5,709 nucleotides of DNA from an uncultured Aquificaceae bacterium. Lineage in GTDB: Bacteria > Aquificota > Aquificia > Aquificales > Aquificaceae. The DNA is taken from contig CALLAD010000043.1 of the NCBI GenBank assembly GCA_938002625.1, positions 1 through 5,709 of the forward strand, given 5' to 3'. The translations under genes and the position numbers were made by a program. The first letter of the stretch is position 1. Each line of letters opens with the position of its first letter. A model generated the notes under the pieces. It had not been told where the DNA came from. It worked only from the letters and a program-made list of their open reading frames with translations, and did not search any database. This document shows, in pieces, positions 1-5,709 of the stretch.

Positions 1-1480
1 TTAGGGCTATAGGCCCATGCTTCATTTCTCCAGCTGGGTATCCTTCCGCATGTATATAAGAAATTTCCTTTAGCTTTAAGGCACCCTCTAAGGCTATAGG
101 ATAGTTTAGATATCTTCCCAAGTACAGAAGGTTTTTATACTCGGTATACTTCAAGGCTATAGATCTTATATTTTCTGCATCTGAAAGGAGTTCTTCTATA
201 AAATGTGGCACTTTCAAAAGCTTATCCATATGTTTGTCGGAATCTTCTGAATGGCTAACTGCAAGGGAATATAATACTGCCAATTGTGCAGTAAAGGTCT
301 TTGTAGCAGCAACCCCTATTTCTGGTCCAGCATGGGTGTACAAGGTATAGTCCGATTCTCTATCAAGAGCACTGCCCATTACGTTTACAATAGAGACTAA
401 AGTTGCGCCCTTTTCTTTCATGGCAAGGGCGGAAAATCTTGTATCGGCAGTTTCACCCGATTGGGATATGGCAAGTACTAAATCCTTTTCGTTAACTGGA
501 GTATCGGAATACCTTAGCTCCGAGGCATACACAACCTCCACTGGCACCCTTGCGTACTTTTCTACCCAATACTTGCCCACAAGCCCAGCATGGTAAGATG
601 TGCCACAAGCCACCAAAAGCACGCGCCTAAAATCCCTTAAGGATATAGGCATTCCGTAGTCCCTTGATATATAACCCTTTATGGTATCTCCCAGAGTTCT
701 TGGTTGTTCAAAGATTTCCTTTAGCATAAAATGTTTAAACCCTCCCTTCTCTGCCGATATAATGTCCCAAGCTACATGCATAACTTCTTTTGTTAGCATA
801 TTCCCATCAAAGTCGTATATGAAAAACCCATCAGCTCTAAGGTCTACTATCTCTCCATCTCCCAAGGGTATTACTTTCCTTGTGTATGGTAGTAGGGCTG
901 GAATATCCGATGCTATAAAGTTTTCTCCATTCCCTATACCCACCACGAGGGGGCTTCCATATCTTACGGCTACTATTCTATTGGGTTCTTTTGTTGAAAT
1001 AACAGCAAAAGCATAAGCACCTTTTATTTTTCTAATAATCTTAAGAATGGTCCTTAGAAGATCTCCATCGTAGTTAAGGGCTATGAGGTGTACTATGGCT
1101 TCTGTATCCGTTTGGGATTTATACTCCACTCCCTGCTTTAATATTTCCTCCTTTAATTCTCTATAGTTTTCAATAATGCCGTTATGGACTATGGCAAACT
1201 CGCCTTTGTTATCCACGTGGGGATGGGCATTGACATCGCAAACTTCTCCGTGGGTAGCCCATCTTGTATGCCCTATGCCCACAGTAGCCTTAAGGTCCTT
1301 GCCCCATAAACTTCTTATTAGCTCTCTAACCTTCCCTACTTTCTTTTCTACATAAAGCCTTCCATTTTCTATAAGGGCAACACCAGCAGAGTCATAGCCT
1401 CTGTATTCAAGCCTCTCAAGACCCTGAAGAAGTACAAAAAGAGCTGGATTGTTTCCTACATAGCCTACTATACCGCACAT
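1..1480 (-). CDS. glmS: Glutamine--fructose-6-phosphate aminotransferase (isomerizing), 3' end beyond the window
   Basis: This cytosolic enzyme makes glucosamine-6-phosphate from fructose-6-phosphate and glutamine, the first committed step to UDP-GlcNAc for peptidoglycan and LPS. I translated the minus strand from the ATG at 1480-1478 and read 493 uninterrupted codons to the left edge. The family is usually about 600 residues, so roughly 100 C-terminal residues are missing. The class II glutaminase domain begins MCGIVGY, with Cys2 as the N-terminal nucleophile after Met removal. It continues with RWATHG (73-78), NAHPH (84-88), HNGIIENY (99-106) and TDTE (124-127). The first SIS domain shows ACGTSYHA (291-298), SQSGETADT (339-347) and ATKT (392-395). 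The second holds ALKLKE (467-472) and HAEGYPAGEMKHG (477-489), including the Lys, Glu and His equivalent to E. coli K485, E488 and H504. The start is fixed because Cys must follow Met. No Shine-Dalgarno is visible. It lies 30 bp from divergent trmFO, which leaves no room for a glmS ribozyme. Confidence 0.98.
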   Translation of the reverse strand, partial: MCGIVGYVGNNPALFVLLQGLERLEYRGYDSAGVALIENGRLYVEKKVGKVRELIRSLWGKDLKATVGIGHTRWATHGEVCDVNAHPHVDNKGEFAIVHNGIIENYRELKEEILKQGVEYKSQTDTEAIVHLIALNYDGDLLRTILKIIRKIKGAYAFAVISTKEPNRIVAVRYGSPLVVGIGNGENFIASDIPALLPYTRKVIPLGDGEIVDLRADGFFIYDFDGNMLTKEVMHVAWDIISAEKGGFKHFMLKEIFEQPRTLGDTIKGYISRDYGMPISLRDFRRVLLVACGTSYHAGLVGKYWVEKYARVPVEVVYASELRYSDTPVNEKDLVLAISQSGETADTRFSALAMKEKGATLVSIVNVMGSALDRESDYTLYTHAGPEIGVAATKTFTAQLAVLYSLAVSHSEDSDKHMDKLLKVPHFIEELLSDAENIRSIALKYTEYKNLLYLGRYLNYPIALEGALKLKEISYIHAEGYPAGEMKHGPIAL

Positions 1481-1491
1481 AGTCAAAAAAA

Positions 1492-1497
1492 ATTATA
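1492..1497 (-). promoter_or_regulatory. Putative -10 box of glmS
   Basis: Read on the minus strand, this is a perfect TATAAT, separated from the glmS ATG by 11 nt (mostly T). Transcription would start about 4-5 nt before the ATG, giving a nearly leaderless mRNA. No good -35 hexamer is found at 16-18 bp; the candidates fall inside trmFO and match TTGACA poorly. In so AT-rich a spacer a chance match is possible. Confidence 0.45.
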
Positions 1498-1499
1498 TA
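1494..1499 (+). promoter_or_regulatory. Putative -10 box of trmFO
   Basis: TATATA lies 11 nt before the trmFO ATG, overlapping the glmS -10 on the other strand. It would place the start of transcription a few nt before the ATG. There is no recognisable -35 element (the hexamer 17 bp upstream, inside glmS, is TACCGC) and no Shine-Dalgarno. The call rests mainly on there being only 30 bp available, so confidence is low. Confidence 0.3.
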
Positions 1500-1510
1500 C
1501 CTTTATAACT

Positions 1511-2854
1511 ATGGAAGAAGTTATCGTAATAGGTGGTGGTTTGGCTGGTGTAGAGGCGAGCTATAGATTGGCAAGTATGGGAATAAAAGTTCTTCTGTAT
1601 GAAATGAGGCCCCAAAAAAGCACTCCAGCCCATAGAAGCGACAAGCTTGCGGAGCTTGTTTGTAGTAATACCCTTGGAAGTATGGAAATTACCTCTGGTG
1701 CTGGTCTTTTAAAGGCCGAAATGGAAATATTGGATTCCATAGTTGTACAAGCTGGTAAATACGCCTACGTACCAGCGGGCACGGCCATGGCCGTTGATAG
1801 GGAACTTTTTTCCCAATATATAACAAAAGCCATAGAAGAGCATCCAAACATAACCTTAATAAGGGAAGAAGTTAAGAAAATTCCAAGGGATAGAATAGTT
1901 ATTGTAGCCACAGGCCCACTAACCTCAGAAGCCTTGGCGGAGGATATAAAAGAGCTTGTTGGCTTTGACTATCTTTATTTTTACGATGCTATCGCACCAA
2001 TAGTAGAGGCGGAAAGCGTGGATTTTTCAAAGGGTTTTTGGGGTTCTCGTTATGGAAAAGGAGGTGATGACTATTTTAACTGTGTTCTAACCGAGGAGGA
2101 GTACAGGGTTTTTTACGAAGAGCTTCTAAAGGCTGAGAAGGTTAAGCCAAAGGATTTTGAAAATCTTGTTTACTTTGAAGGATGTATGCCTATAGAGGAA
2201 CTCGCAAGAAGAGATTATAAAACTCTTCTTTTTGGGCCTATGAAGCCCGTAGGTCTTGTAGACCCAAAAACGGGCAAAACTCCCTTTGCCGTCGTTCAAT
2301 TGAGAAAGGAAAATAAAGAAGGCACTTTGCTTTCTTTGGTGGGCTTTCAAACGCAAATGACCTATTGGGAGCAAAAACGTGTTTTAAGGCTTATACCTTG
2401 CCTAAGAAACGCTGTTTTTGTAAAGCTCGGCTCTATGCATAGAAATACTTTCATCCAATCTAATAAAATATTAACTCCCTTTTTAAATATGAGAAAGTAT
2501 GAAAATATATTCTTTGCTGGACAGATAACGGGTGTTGAGGGCTATGTTGCCTCTGCCTCTACTGGTATATTGGCTGGTATAAATGCAGGCAGGCTTGCAA
2601 AGGGTAAAAGGCTTATTACACCACCAGAAGAAACCATGTTAGGCTCTCTTGTAAGGTATATAACTACAAAAGAGGGAACTCTTCAGCCTATGTCTCCCCT
2701 AATGGGGCTTTTGCCTCCTTTGGATAAAAGGGTAAAGAATAAGCAAGAGAGGAAAAGACTTTTGGCGGAAAGAGCCATAGAAGCTATGAGAGAATGGGCA
2801 GATAGCATAAAAGAGGCTATAATTATATATAGCCCCGCAACGGGACAGGGTTGA
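1511..2854 (+). CDS. trmFO: FADH2/folate-dependent tRNA (uracil-54-C5)-methyltransferase TrmFO
   Basis: This flavoprotein makes 5-methyluridine at position 54 in the T-loop of tRNA, taking the carbon from methylenetetrahydrofolate. The 447-residue length is normal for a family of about 435-450. The N-terminus carries the FAD dinucleotide fold, GGGLAG at 8-13, followed by YEMRP at 30-34. The two functional cysteines of the family are present: Cys51 in ELVCSNTLGS and Cys225 in YFEGCMPIEELA, matching the known B. subtilis pair C53/C226. Other family signatures are FGPMKPVGL (241-249), GFQTQMTY (278-285), SMHRNTF (308-314) and FAGQITGVEGY (335-345), the last closing the FAD site. The start follows from the FAD motif beginning at residue 4 and from the short gap to glmS. 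No Shine-Dalgarno is seen. The last seven codons and the stop (2831-2854) also form the 5' strand of the SRP RNA, so the C-terminal tail SPATGQG is probably dictated by RNA sequence and not by protein function. The older family name Gid/GidA-like refers to the same protein. Confidence 0.98.
   Translation: MEEVIVIGGGLAGVEASYRLASMGIKVLLYEMRPQKSTPAHRSDKLAELVCSNTLGSMEITSGAGLLKAEMEILDSIVVQAGKYAYVPAGTAMAVDRELFSQYITKAIEEHPNITLIREEVKKIPRDRIVIVATGPLTSEALAEDIKELVGFDYLYFYDAIAPIVEAESVDFSKGFWGSRYGKGGDDYFNCVLTEEEYRVFYEELLKAEKVKPKDFENLVYFEGCMPIEELARRDYKTLLFGPMKPVGLVDPKTGKTPFAVVQLRKENKEGTLLSLVGFQTQMTYWEQKRVLRLIPCLRNAVFVKLGSMHRNTFIQSNKILTPFLNMRKYENIFFAGQITGVEGYVASASTGILAGINAGRLAKGKRLITPPEETMLGSLVRYITTKEGTLQPMSPLMGLLPPLDKRVKNKQERKRLLAERAIEAMREWADSIKEAIIIYSPATGQG
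2795..2823 (+). promoter_or_regulatory. Sigma70-type promoter of the SRP RNA gene, inside trmFO
   Basis: The hexamer TGGGCA (2795-2800, four of six matches to TTGACA) is separated by exactly 17 bp from a perfect TATAAT (2818-2823). The expected transcription start, about 7-9 nt downstream, is at 2830-2832, which is where the outer stem of the SRP RNA begins. This agreement between promoter and RNA 5' end makes it the best-supported promoter in the window. It lies wholly within the trmFO reading frame (codons for about residues 429-438). Confidence 0.7.
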
Positions 2855-2909
2855 ACCCCGCCAGGCCCGAAAGGGAGCAACGGTAGGCCTGCCGTCTCGG
2901 GTGCGGGGT
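2831..2909 (+). ncRNA. ffs: Small bacterial signal recognition particle RNA (4.5S type)
   Basis: The RNA binds Ffh and helps deliver ribosomes making membrane or secreted proteins to FtsY. The conserved Ffh-binding hairpin is clear: CCG (2858-2860) pairs with CGG (2881-2883), then comes the symmetric internal loop CAGG (2862-2865) facing AGCA (2876-2879). A CCC/GGG stem (2866-2868 with 2873-2875) follows, closed by a GAAA tetraloop (2869-2872). E. coli 4.5S has the same order CAGG-UCC-GGAA-GGA-AGCA. The outer stem is CCCCGCA (2833-2839) with TGCGGGG (2902-2908), then GGGAC (2842-2846) with GTCTC (2894-2898, one G-U pair). At about 78 nt it is shorter than the 114-nt E. coli RNA and has no Alu domain. 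The exact ends are inferred from the stem and the promoter. The 5' part overlaps the end of trmFO. No T-rich terminator follows. Confidence 0.92.
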
Positions 2910-2945
2910 ATGAATTAAATGTCTGAATTTATAAGTATTCATATT

Positions 2946-3500
2946 TTAGCTTAAAGCTTTCCATATAATCTCCTTTATTTCTTCCATGTTAACTTCTTCT
3001 TTCTTTAATAAGCCAGCTTCTACAAGGAGAAAAATTCTCTCTAAGGTTCCAACAAAAACCGCAAGGGCATATTCCTTTTTAACTTTTAGTATGCCTTGAT
3101 CAATGCCCTCTTCTATAAGATTCCATATGGCATCCTTTGGTAAAGGACTGAAATGTTTTATGTCCTCTGGCCTAAGATAATGGAAAAGATTAAGATACTT
3201 AAACGCGGATGGATTTTTAAAACAAAAAGAAATAAAGGCTTTTGTCGTATTTTTAAACCTTTCCTCGTAAGAATCTCCAGACTTTGTAGCATTTAAAAGT
3301 TTGTTATAAAACTCCTCCGAGTATTGCTTAAAAAGCCCAAGCACTATTTCTTCCTTGCTTTCAAAATGCCTGTATACAGCACCTTCTGTTATACCCACTT
3401 CCTTGGCTATGTCCTTTATTGTGGTTTCTCTTATACCCTTTTGAGAAAAAAGCTTAAGAGATGCTTTTAATATTCTTTCTTTCGTATTTTTGCCTCTCAT
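2946..3500 (-). CDS. TetR/AcrR-family transcriptional regulator
   Basis: This 184-residue protein has the normal size of a TetR-family dimeric regulator, usually a repressor released from DNA by a small ligand. The N-terminal DNA-binding domain is typical. KERILKASLKLFSQKG (7-22) forms the first helix and TTIKDIAKEVGITEGAVYRHF (26-46) the helix-turn-helix, followed by the common SKEEIV (48-53). The remaining part, about 55-184, is helical, rich in Phe, Leu and Lys, and would bind the ligand and the partner subunit. It is too divergent for me to name the ligand or subfamily. The start at 3500 is natural because the family usually has few residues before the first helix; there is no Shine-Dalgarno. 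It stands alone, divergent from pyrG and convergent with ffs (36 nt between them). The palindrome at 3543-3557 is the obvious candidate for its operator, so autoregulation is plausible. No transporter or enzyme operon that it might control lies in the window. Confidence 0.95.
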   Translation of the reverse strand: MRGKNTKERILKASLKLFSQKGIRETTIKDIAKEVGITEGAVYRHFESKEEIVLGLFKQYSEEFYNKLLNATKSGDSYEERFKNTTKAFISFCFKNPSAFKYLNLFHYLRPEDIKHFSPLPKDAIWNLIEEGIDQGILKVKKEYALAVFVGTLERIFLLVEAGLLKKEEVNMEEIKEIIWKALS

Positions 3501-3508
3501 GTAAAGAT

Positions 3509-3514
3509 ATTATA
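3509..3514 (-). promoter_or_regulatory. Putative -10 box of the tetR-family gene
   Basis: On the minus strand this is a perfect TATAAT, ending 8 nt before the ATG at 3500. The start of transcription would then fall at or within a few nt of the ATG, and no Shine-Dalgarno is present. The hexamer 17 bp upstream is AGCATA, a poor -35. The candidate operator lies about 28 bp further upstream. Confidence 0.45.
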
Positions 3515-3542
3515 CAGAAGTTAGATAAATATATGCTTACTT

Positions 3543-3557
3543 TTATCATGGTGATAA
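3543..3557. promoter_or_regulatory. 15-bp palindrome, candidate TetR-family operator
   Basis: TTATCATGGTGATAA is a perfect inverted repeat with 6-bp arms (TTATCA and TGATAA) around a 3-bp centre TGG. It sits in the middle of the 98-bp divergent spacer between the regulator and pyrG. A dimeric TetR-type protein binds such symmetric sites, often beside its own gene. It is 42 bp from the regulator's start codon and 41 bp from that of pyrG, just upstream of where the -35 of pyrG would be. Binding is inferred; only the symmetry and position are seen. Confidence 0.5.
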
Positions 3558-3583
3558 TCCAACCCAAAATATGAATTGTGTTG

Positions 3584-3589
3584 TAAAAT
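3584..3589 (+). promoter_or_regulatory. Putative -10 box of pyrG
   Basis: TAAAAT (five of six matches to TATAAT) ends 9 nt before the pyrG ATG, so the transcript would have a leader of only a few nt. The hexamer 17 bp upstream, AACCCA, is not a recognisable -35. No Shine-Dalgarno precedes the gene, and the spacer offers no attenuator hairpin of the kind known for pyrG in some Firmicutes. Confidence 0.38.
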
Positions 3590-3598
3590 ATTCCATGT

Positions 3599-5173
3599 AT
3601 GCCTCTGTACATCTTTGTAACTGGCGGCGTGTTATCTTCCCTTGGTAAGGGAGTAGCCTCCGCTTCCATTGCATCCCTCTTAGAGGAACAAGGGCTAAAA
3701 GTAAACATTCAAAAGCTTGATCCATACCTTAACGTAGATCCAGGCACCATGAGCCCTTATCAGCATGGAGAAGTTTATGTAACAGAAGACGGAGCAGAAA
3801 CAGACCTTGACCTTGGCCATTATGAAAGGTTTACGGACAGATACATGACTAAGAAAAATAATGTAACGGCTGGAAAGGTTTATTACAACGTAATACACAG
3901 GGAAAGGGAGGGTGGATATCTTGGAGCCACCGTACAAGTTATACCCCACATAACCGATGAGATAAAAAGGCTAATAAGGGAAGTGGAGGAAGATTGTCAT
4001 GTGGTTATAGTGGAAATAGGGGGTACGGTTGGCGATATAGAGAGCTTGCCCTTTTTGGAGGCTGTTAGGCAACTCTCTATGGAGCTTGGTAAGGATAAAG
4101 TGCTTTTTGTTCATACTACCTATGTACCCTACGTGAAAACCGCTGGTGAGCTTAAAACAAAACCCACGCAGCATTCGGTAAAGGAGCTTAGGGCAATAGG
4201 TATACAACCAGACATAATTCTCTGTAGGTCTGAAATGGAAATACCAGAAGGCATAAAAGAAAAAATAGCCTTGTTTACTAATGTTAAAAAATCTGCGGTA
4301 ATTTCTGCGCCAGATGTGGAGTTTATTTACGAAGTTCCTTTAATTTTCAAGAAACAGGGGCTTGATAGATTAATCCTTGAATACTTTGGCTTTGAATATA
4401 AGGAAGTAAAGAGTAAATGGGAGAATGTGGTAGATATTTTAAAGTGGGCAAAAGAAGAGGTAAAAATAGCCCTCGTAGGAAAGTATGTATCTTTGAAGGA
4501 CTCCTATAAAAGTGTTGTAGAGGCCCTTATCCATGGTGGTATAGCCAATGGGGTAAGGGTAAAGGTTCTATGGATAAATTCTGAGGATTACGACGAAGAA
4601 ATACTTTCGGAAGCGGATGGTATATTGGTGCCCGGTGGTTTTGGTGAGAGGGGAATAGAAGGTAAGCTAAAAGCCTTAACCTATGGAAGAATAACACAAA
4701 AGCCCACCTTTGGTATATGTCTTGGTATGCAGCTTATGTGTGTAGAATTTGCAAGAAAGGTAATAGGTCTAAAGGATGCCAATTCCACAGAATTTGATCC
4801 CTTTACCCCCCATCCCGTTATAGATATCATGGAAGAGCAAAAAAACATAAAAAAGCTTGGTGGTACTATGAGGCTTGGCTCCTATCCTTGTAAACTTTTA
4901 GAGGGCAGCAAGGTAAGGGAAATATACGGAACATCTCTTATACATGAAAGACATAGGCATAGGTATGAATTTAATAATAGCTACAGAGAAATTTTCCAAA
5001 ATATGGGAATGGTATTCTCTGGGCTTTCGCCCGATGAGAGGCTTGTAGAAATTATAGAGCTAAGGGATCATCCATGGTATATAGGTTGCCAATTCCATCC
5101 AGAATTCAAGAGCAAACCCTTTAAACCCCATCCCCTTTTTGTATCCTTTATAAAGGCGTGTAAGAAAAATTAA
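3599..5173 (+). CDS. pyrG: CTP synthase (glutamine hydrolysing)
   Basis: CTP synthase converts UTP to CTP using ATP and ammonia from glutamine, the last step of pyrimidine nucleotide synthesis, and works as a cytosolic tetramer. The 524 residues compare with 545 in E. coli and look complete. The synthetase domain (about 1-265) opens with [12 protein letters not shown] (7-18), the P-loop-like ATP site. It continues with [20 protein letters not shown] (40-59), [10 protein letters not shown] (69-78; Asp71 for Mg) and [11 protein letters not shown] (139-149; Glu139 for Mg). KTKPTQHSV (187-195) follows, in the UTP/CTP region. After a linker, the class I glutaminase domain (about 288-524) shows PGGFGERG (345-352) and GICLGMQ (372-378). 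Its triad is the nucleophile Cys374 with His500 and Glu502 in FHPEF, equivalent to E. coli C379/H515/E517. The start at 3599 puts the ATP motif at the usual distance from Met; the overlapping ATG at 3595 is out of frame. The stop codon shares TTAA with the convergent phosphoesterase gene. Confidence 0.99.
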   Translation: MPLYIFVTGGVLSSLGKGVASASIASLLEEQGLKVNIQKLDPYLNVDPGTMSPYQHGEVYVTEDGAETDLDLGHYERFTDRYMTKKNNVTAGKVYYNVIHREREGGYLGATVQVIPHITDEIKRLIREVEEDCHVVIVEIGGTVGDIESLPFLEAVRQLSMELGKDKVLFVHTTYVPYVKTAGELKTKPTQHSVKELRAIGIQPDIILCRSEMEIPEGIKEKIALFTNVKKSAVISAPDVEFIYEVPLIFKKQGLDRLILEYFGFEYKEVKSKWENVVDILKWAKEEVKIALVGKYVSLKDSYKSVVEALIHGGIANGVRVKVLWINSEDYDEEILSEADGILVPGGFGERGIEGKLKALTYGRITQKPTFGICLGMQLMCVEFARKVIGLKDANSTEFDPFTPHPVIDIMEEQKNIKKLGGTMRLGSYPCKLLEGSKVREIYGTSLIHERHRHRYEFNNSYREIFQNMGMVFSGLSPDERLVEIIELRDHPWYIGCQFHPEFKSKPFKPHPLFVSFIKACKKN

Positions 5174-5709
5174 CGCTCAATTTTTATTATAGCCACATCT
5201 GGCGGTGAAAAAAGCCTCATAGGAGGCCCACCAGTGCCAACACCTTTGCTTATATACAAGTAGGAATCTCCAAGCCTATGAAAGCCTCTGTCGCTTATAA
5301 AAAGCTTAGTAAGTATAAGTTTACCTATTGGATAGTAAACTCCACCATGGGTATGTCCAGATAACATAAGATCAAAAAAGTTTTCTGCTCCCTTTTCAAT
5401 TTTTGGTTTATGCTTTAGGTATATTACAAAGCTCTCTCTGTTTGTCCTTTTCAAAAGCTCCAGATCGGATATGGTACCTTTACATGCCTTGAAAAATCTA
5501 CAATCATCGTCATCTATACCAACTATGCTTATATTGAAATCTTTGAGGTAAACAACATCACTCCTTAAAAGTCTAAAACCAGCTTTTTTTGTAAACTCTA
5601 TGGCTTGTTCTAAGCCCTTATAGTATTCATGATTTCCAAGGACGGCATATTTTCCCAAGGGAGGGTCCATAAGCTTCAAAACTTCCGCCAAATAAGATTT
5701 ATTCTTCAT
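5170..5709 (-). CDS. Calcineurin-like metallophosphoesterase, YkuE/YaeI type, N-terminus beyond the window
   Basis: This is the C-terminal part of a two-metal phosphoesterase that would hydrolyse a phosphomono- or diester; the substrate cannot be told from the sequence. Numbering from the right edge, the visible 179 residues contain GNHE (25-28), one of the metal/phosphate motifs, then LKHKP (98-102) with a further metal-type His. LSGHTHGG (116-123) is the closing metal motif. The tail [21 protein letters not shown] is characteristic of the YkuE/YaeI group. The Asp-X-His and Asp motifs that precede GNHE in this family are not in the window, and [15 protein letters not shown] is normally mid-protein. 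I therefore read the ATG at the very edge (5709-5707) as internal and the gene as cut by the window, not truncated in the genome. About 80-120 residues, possibly with a signal or membrane anchor, should lie to the right. A run of four Asp (66-69) is unusual. LpxH-like activity is a weaker alternative. Confidence 0.9.
   Translation of the reverse strand: MKNKSYLAEVLKLMDPPLGKYAVLGNHEYYKGLEQAIEFTKKAGFRLLRSDVVYLKDFNISIVGIDDDDCRFFKACKGTISDLELLKRTNRESFVIYLKHKPKIEKGAENFFDLMLSGHTHGGVYYPIGKLILTKLFISDRGFHRLGDSYLYISKGVGTGGPPMRLFSPPDVAIIKIER

Noticed and set aside
90..162. Repeated AAGGCTATAG at 90-99 and 153-162
   Set aside because: Both copies encode similar Ile-Ala-Leu residues in glmS with the same preferred codons; there is no further extension, so it is codon repetition.
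681..1016. 111-codon plus-strand open frame
   Set aside because: It lies wholly inside glmS on the other strand, whose reading frame is intact and has strong family motifs; the translated product resembles no protein and has biased composition.
1481..1510. A glmS ribozyme or riboswitch upstream of glmS
   Set aside because: The spacer to the divergent trmFO start is only 30 bp, far too short for the ribozyme, which is also a feature of Gram-positive glmS.
2683..2880. Minus-strand open frame across the end of trmFO and ffs
   Set aside because: Antisense to trmFO and the SRP RNA; its opening residues come from the complement of the RNA stem and show no protein signature.
2948..2958. AGCTT-A-AAGCT inverted repeat at the end of the tetR-family gene as a terminator
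   Set aside because: The stem is at most four pairs once a loop is allowed, is AT-rich and has no following T-run on either strand.
3566..3591. Direct repeat AAAATAT at 3566-3572 and 3585-3591
   Set aside because: Seven AT-only bases in an AT-rich spacer are expected by chance, and the second copy is already explained by the putative -10 box of pyrG.
3595..3648. Short frame from the ATG at 3595, overlapping the pyrG start
   Set aside because: It ends after 17 codons, is out of frame with pyrG and encodes nothing recognisable; it is a by-product of the ATGTATG sequence at the start.
3454..3708. 84-codon minus-strand open frame spanning the tetR-pyrG spacer
   Set aside because: It overlaps the start of both the regulator and pyrG, including the invariant ATP-binding region of pyrG, and its product has no recognisable motif.

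Overview
The window looks like chromosomal housekeeping DNA from a thermophilic bacterium, most probably of the Aquificales (Aquifex/Hydrogenobacter type). The grounds are a moderately AT-rich sequence, heavy use of ATA, AGG and AGA codons, Lys/Glu/Ile-rich proteins, and tightly packed single genes with almost no spacer. The phylum is an inference from style, not from a database match. I see no mobile element, CRISPR array, tRNA or phage-like gene.

Layout from left to right. A 5'-complete glmS runs leftward off the left edge (2-1480, minus). It is divergent from trmFO (1511-2854, plus), with only 30 bp between the two start codons. The last codons of trmFO overlap a small SRP RNA gene (ffs, about 2831-2909, plus), which has a good sigma70-type promoter inside the trmFO reading frame. 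A TetR-family regulator follows on the minus strand (2946-3500). It is divergent from pyrG (3599-5173, plus) across a 98-bp gap that contains a 15-bp palindrome, a candidate operator. pyrG converges on a YkuE/YaeI-like metallophosphoesterase (5170 to the right edge, minus, missing its N-terminus), and the two stop codons share the tetranucleotide TTAA.

The genes do not form one operon; the strand changes at almost every gene. GlmS and PyrG are both glutamine amidotransferases, supplying glucosamine-6-phosphate for cell-wall and LPS precursors and CTP for nucleic acids and lipid/sugar activation. TrmFO methylates U54 of tRNA, and the SRP RNA serves co-translational membrane targeting. The regulator has no obvious dedicated target except possibly itself and pyrG.

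The most interesting points are the ffs/trmFO overlap with its embedded promoter, the TTATCA-N3-TGATAA palindrome between tetR and pyrG, and the repeated pattern of TATAAT-like boxes only 8-11 nt from start codons that lack Shine-Dalgarno sequences, which suggests leaderless or nearly leaderless mRNAs. I found no convincing evidence of a wholly new biological system.
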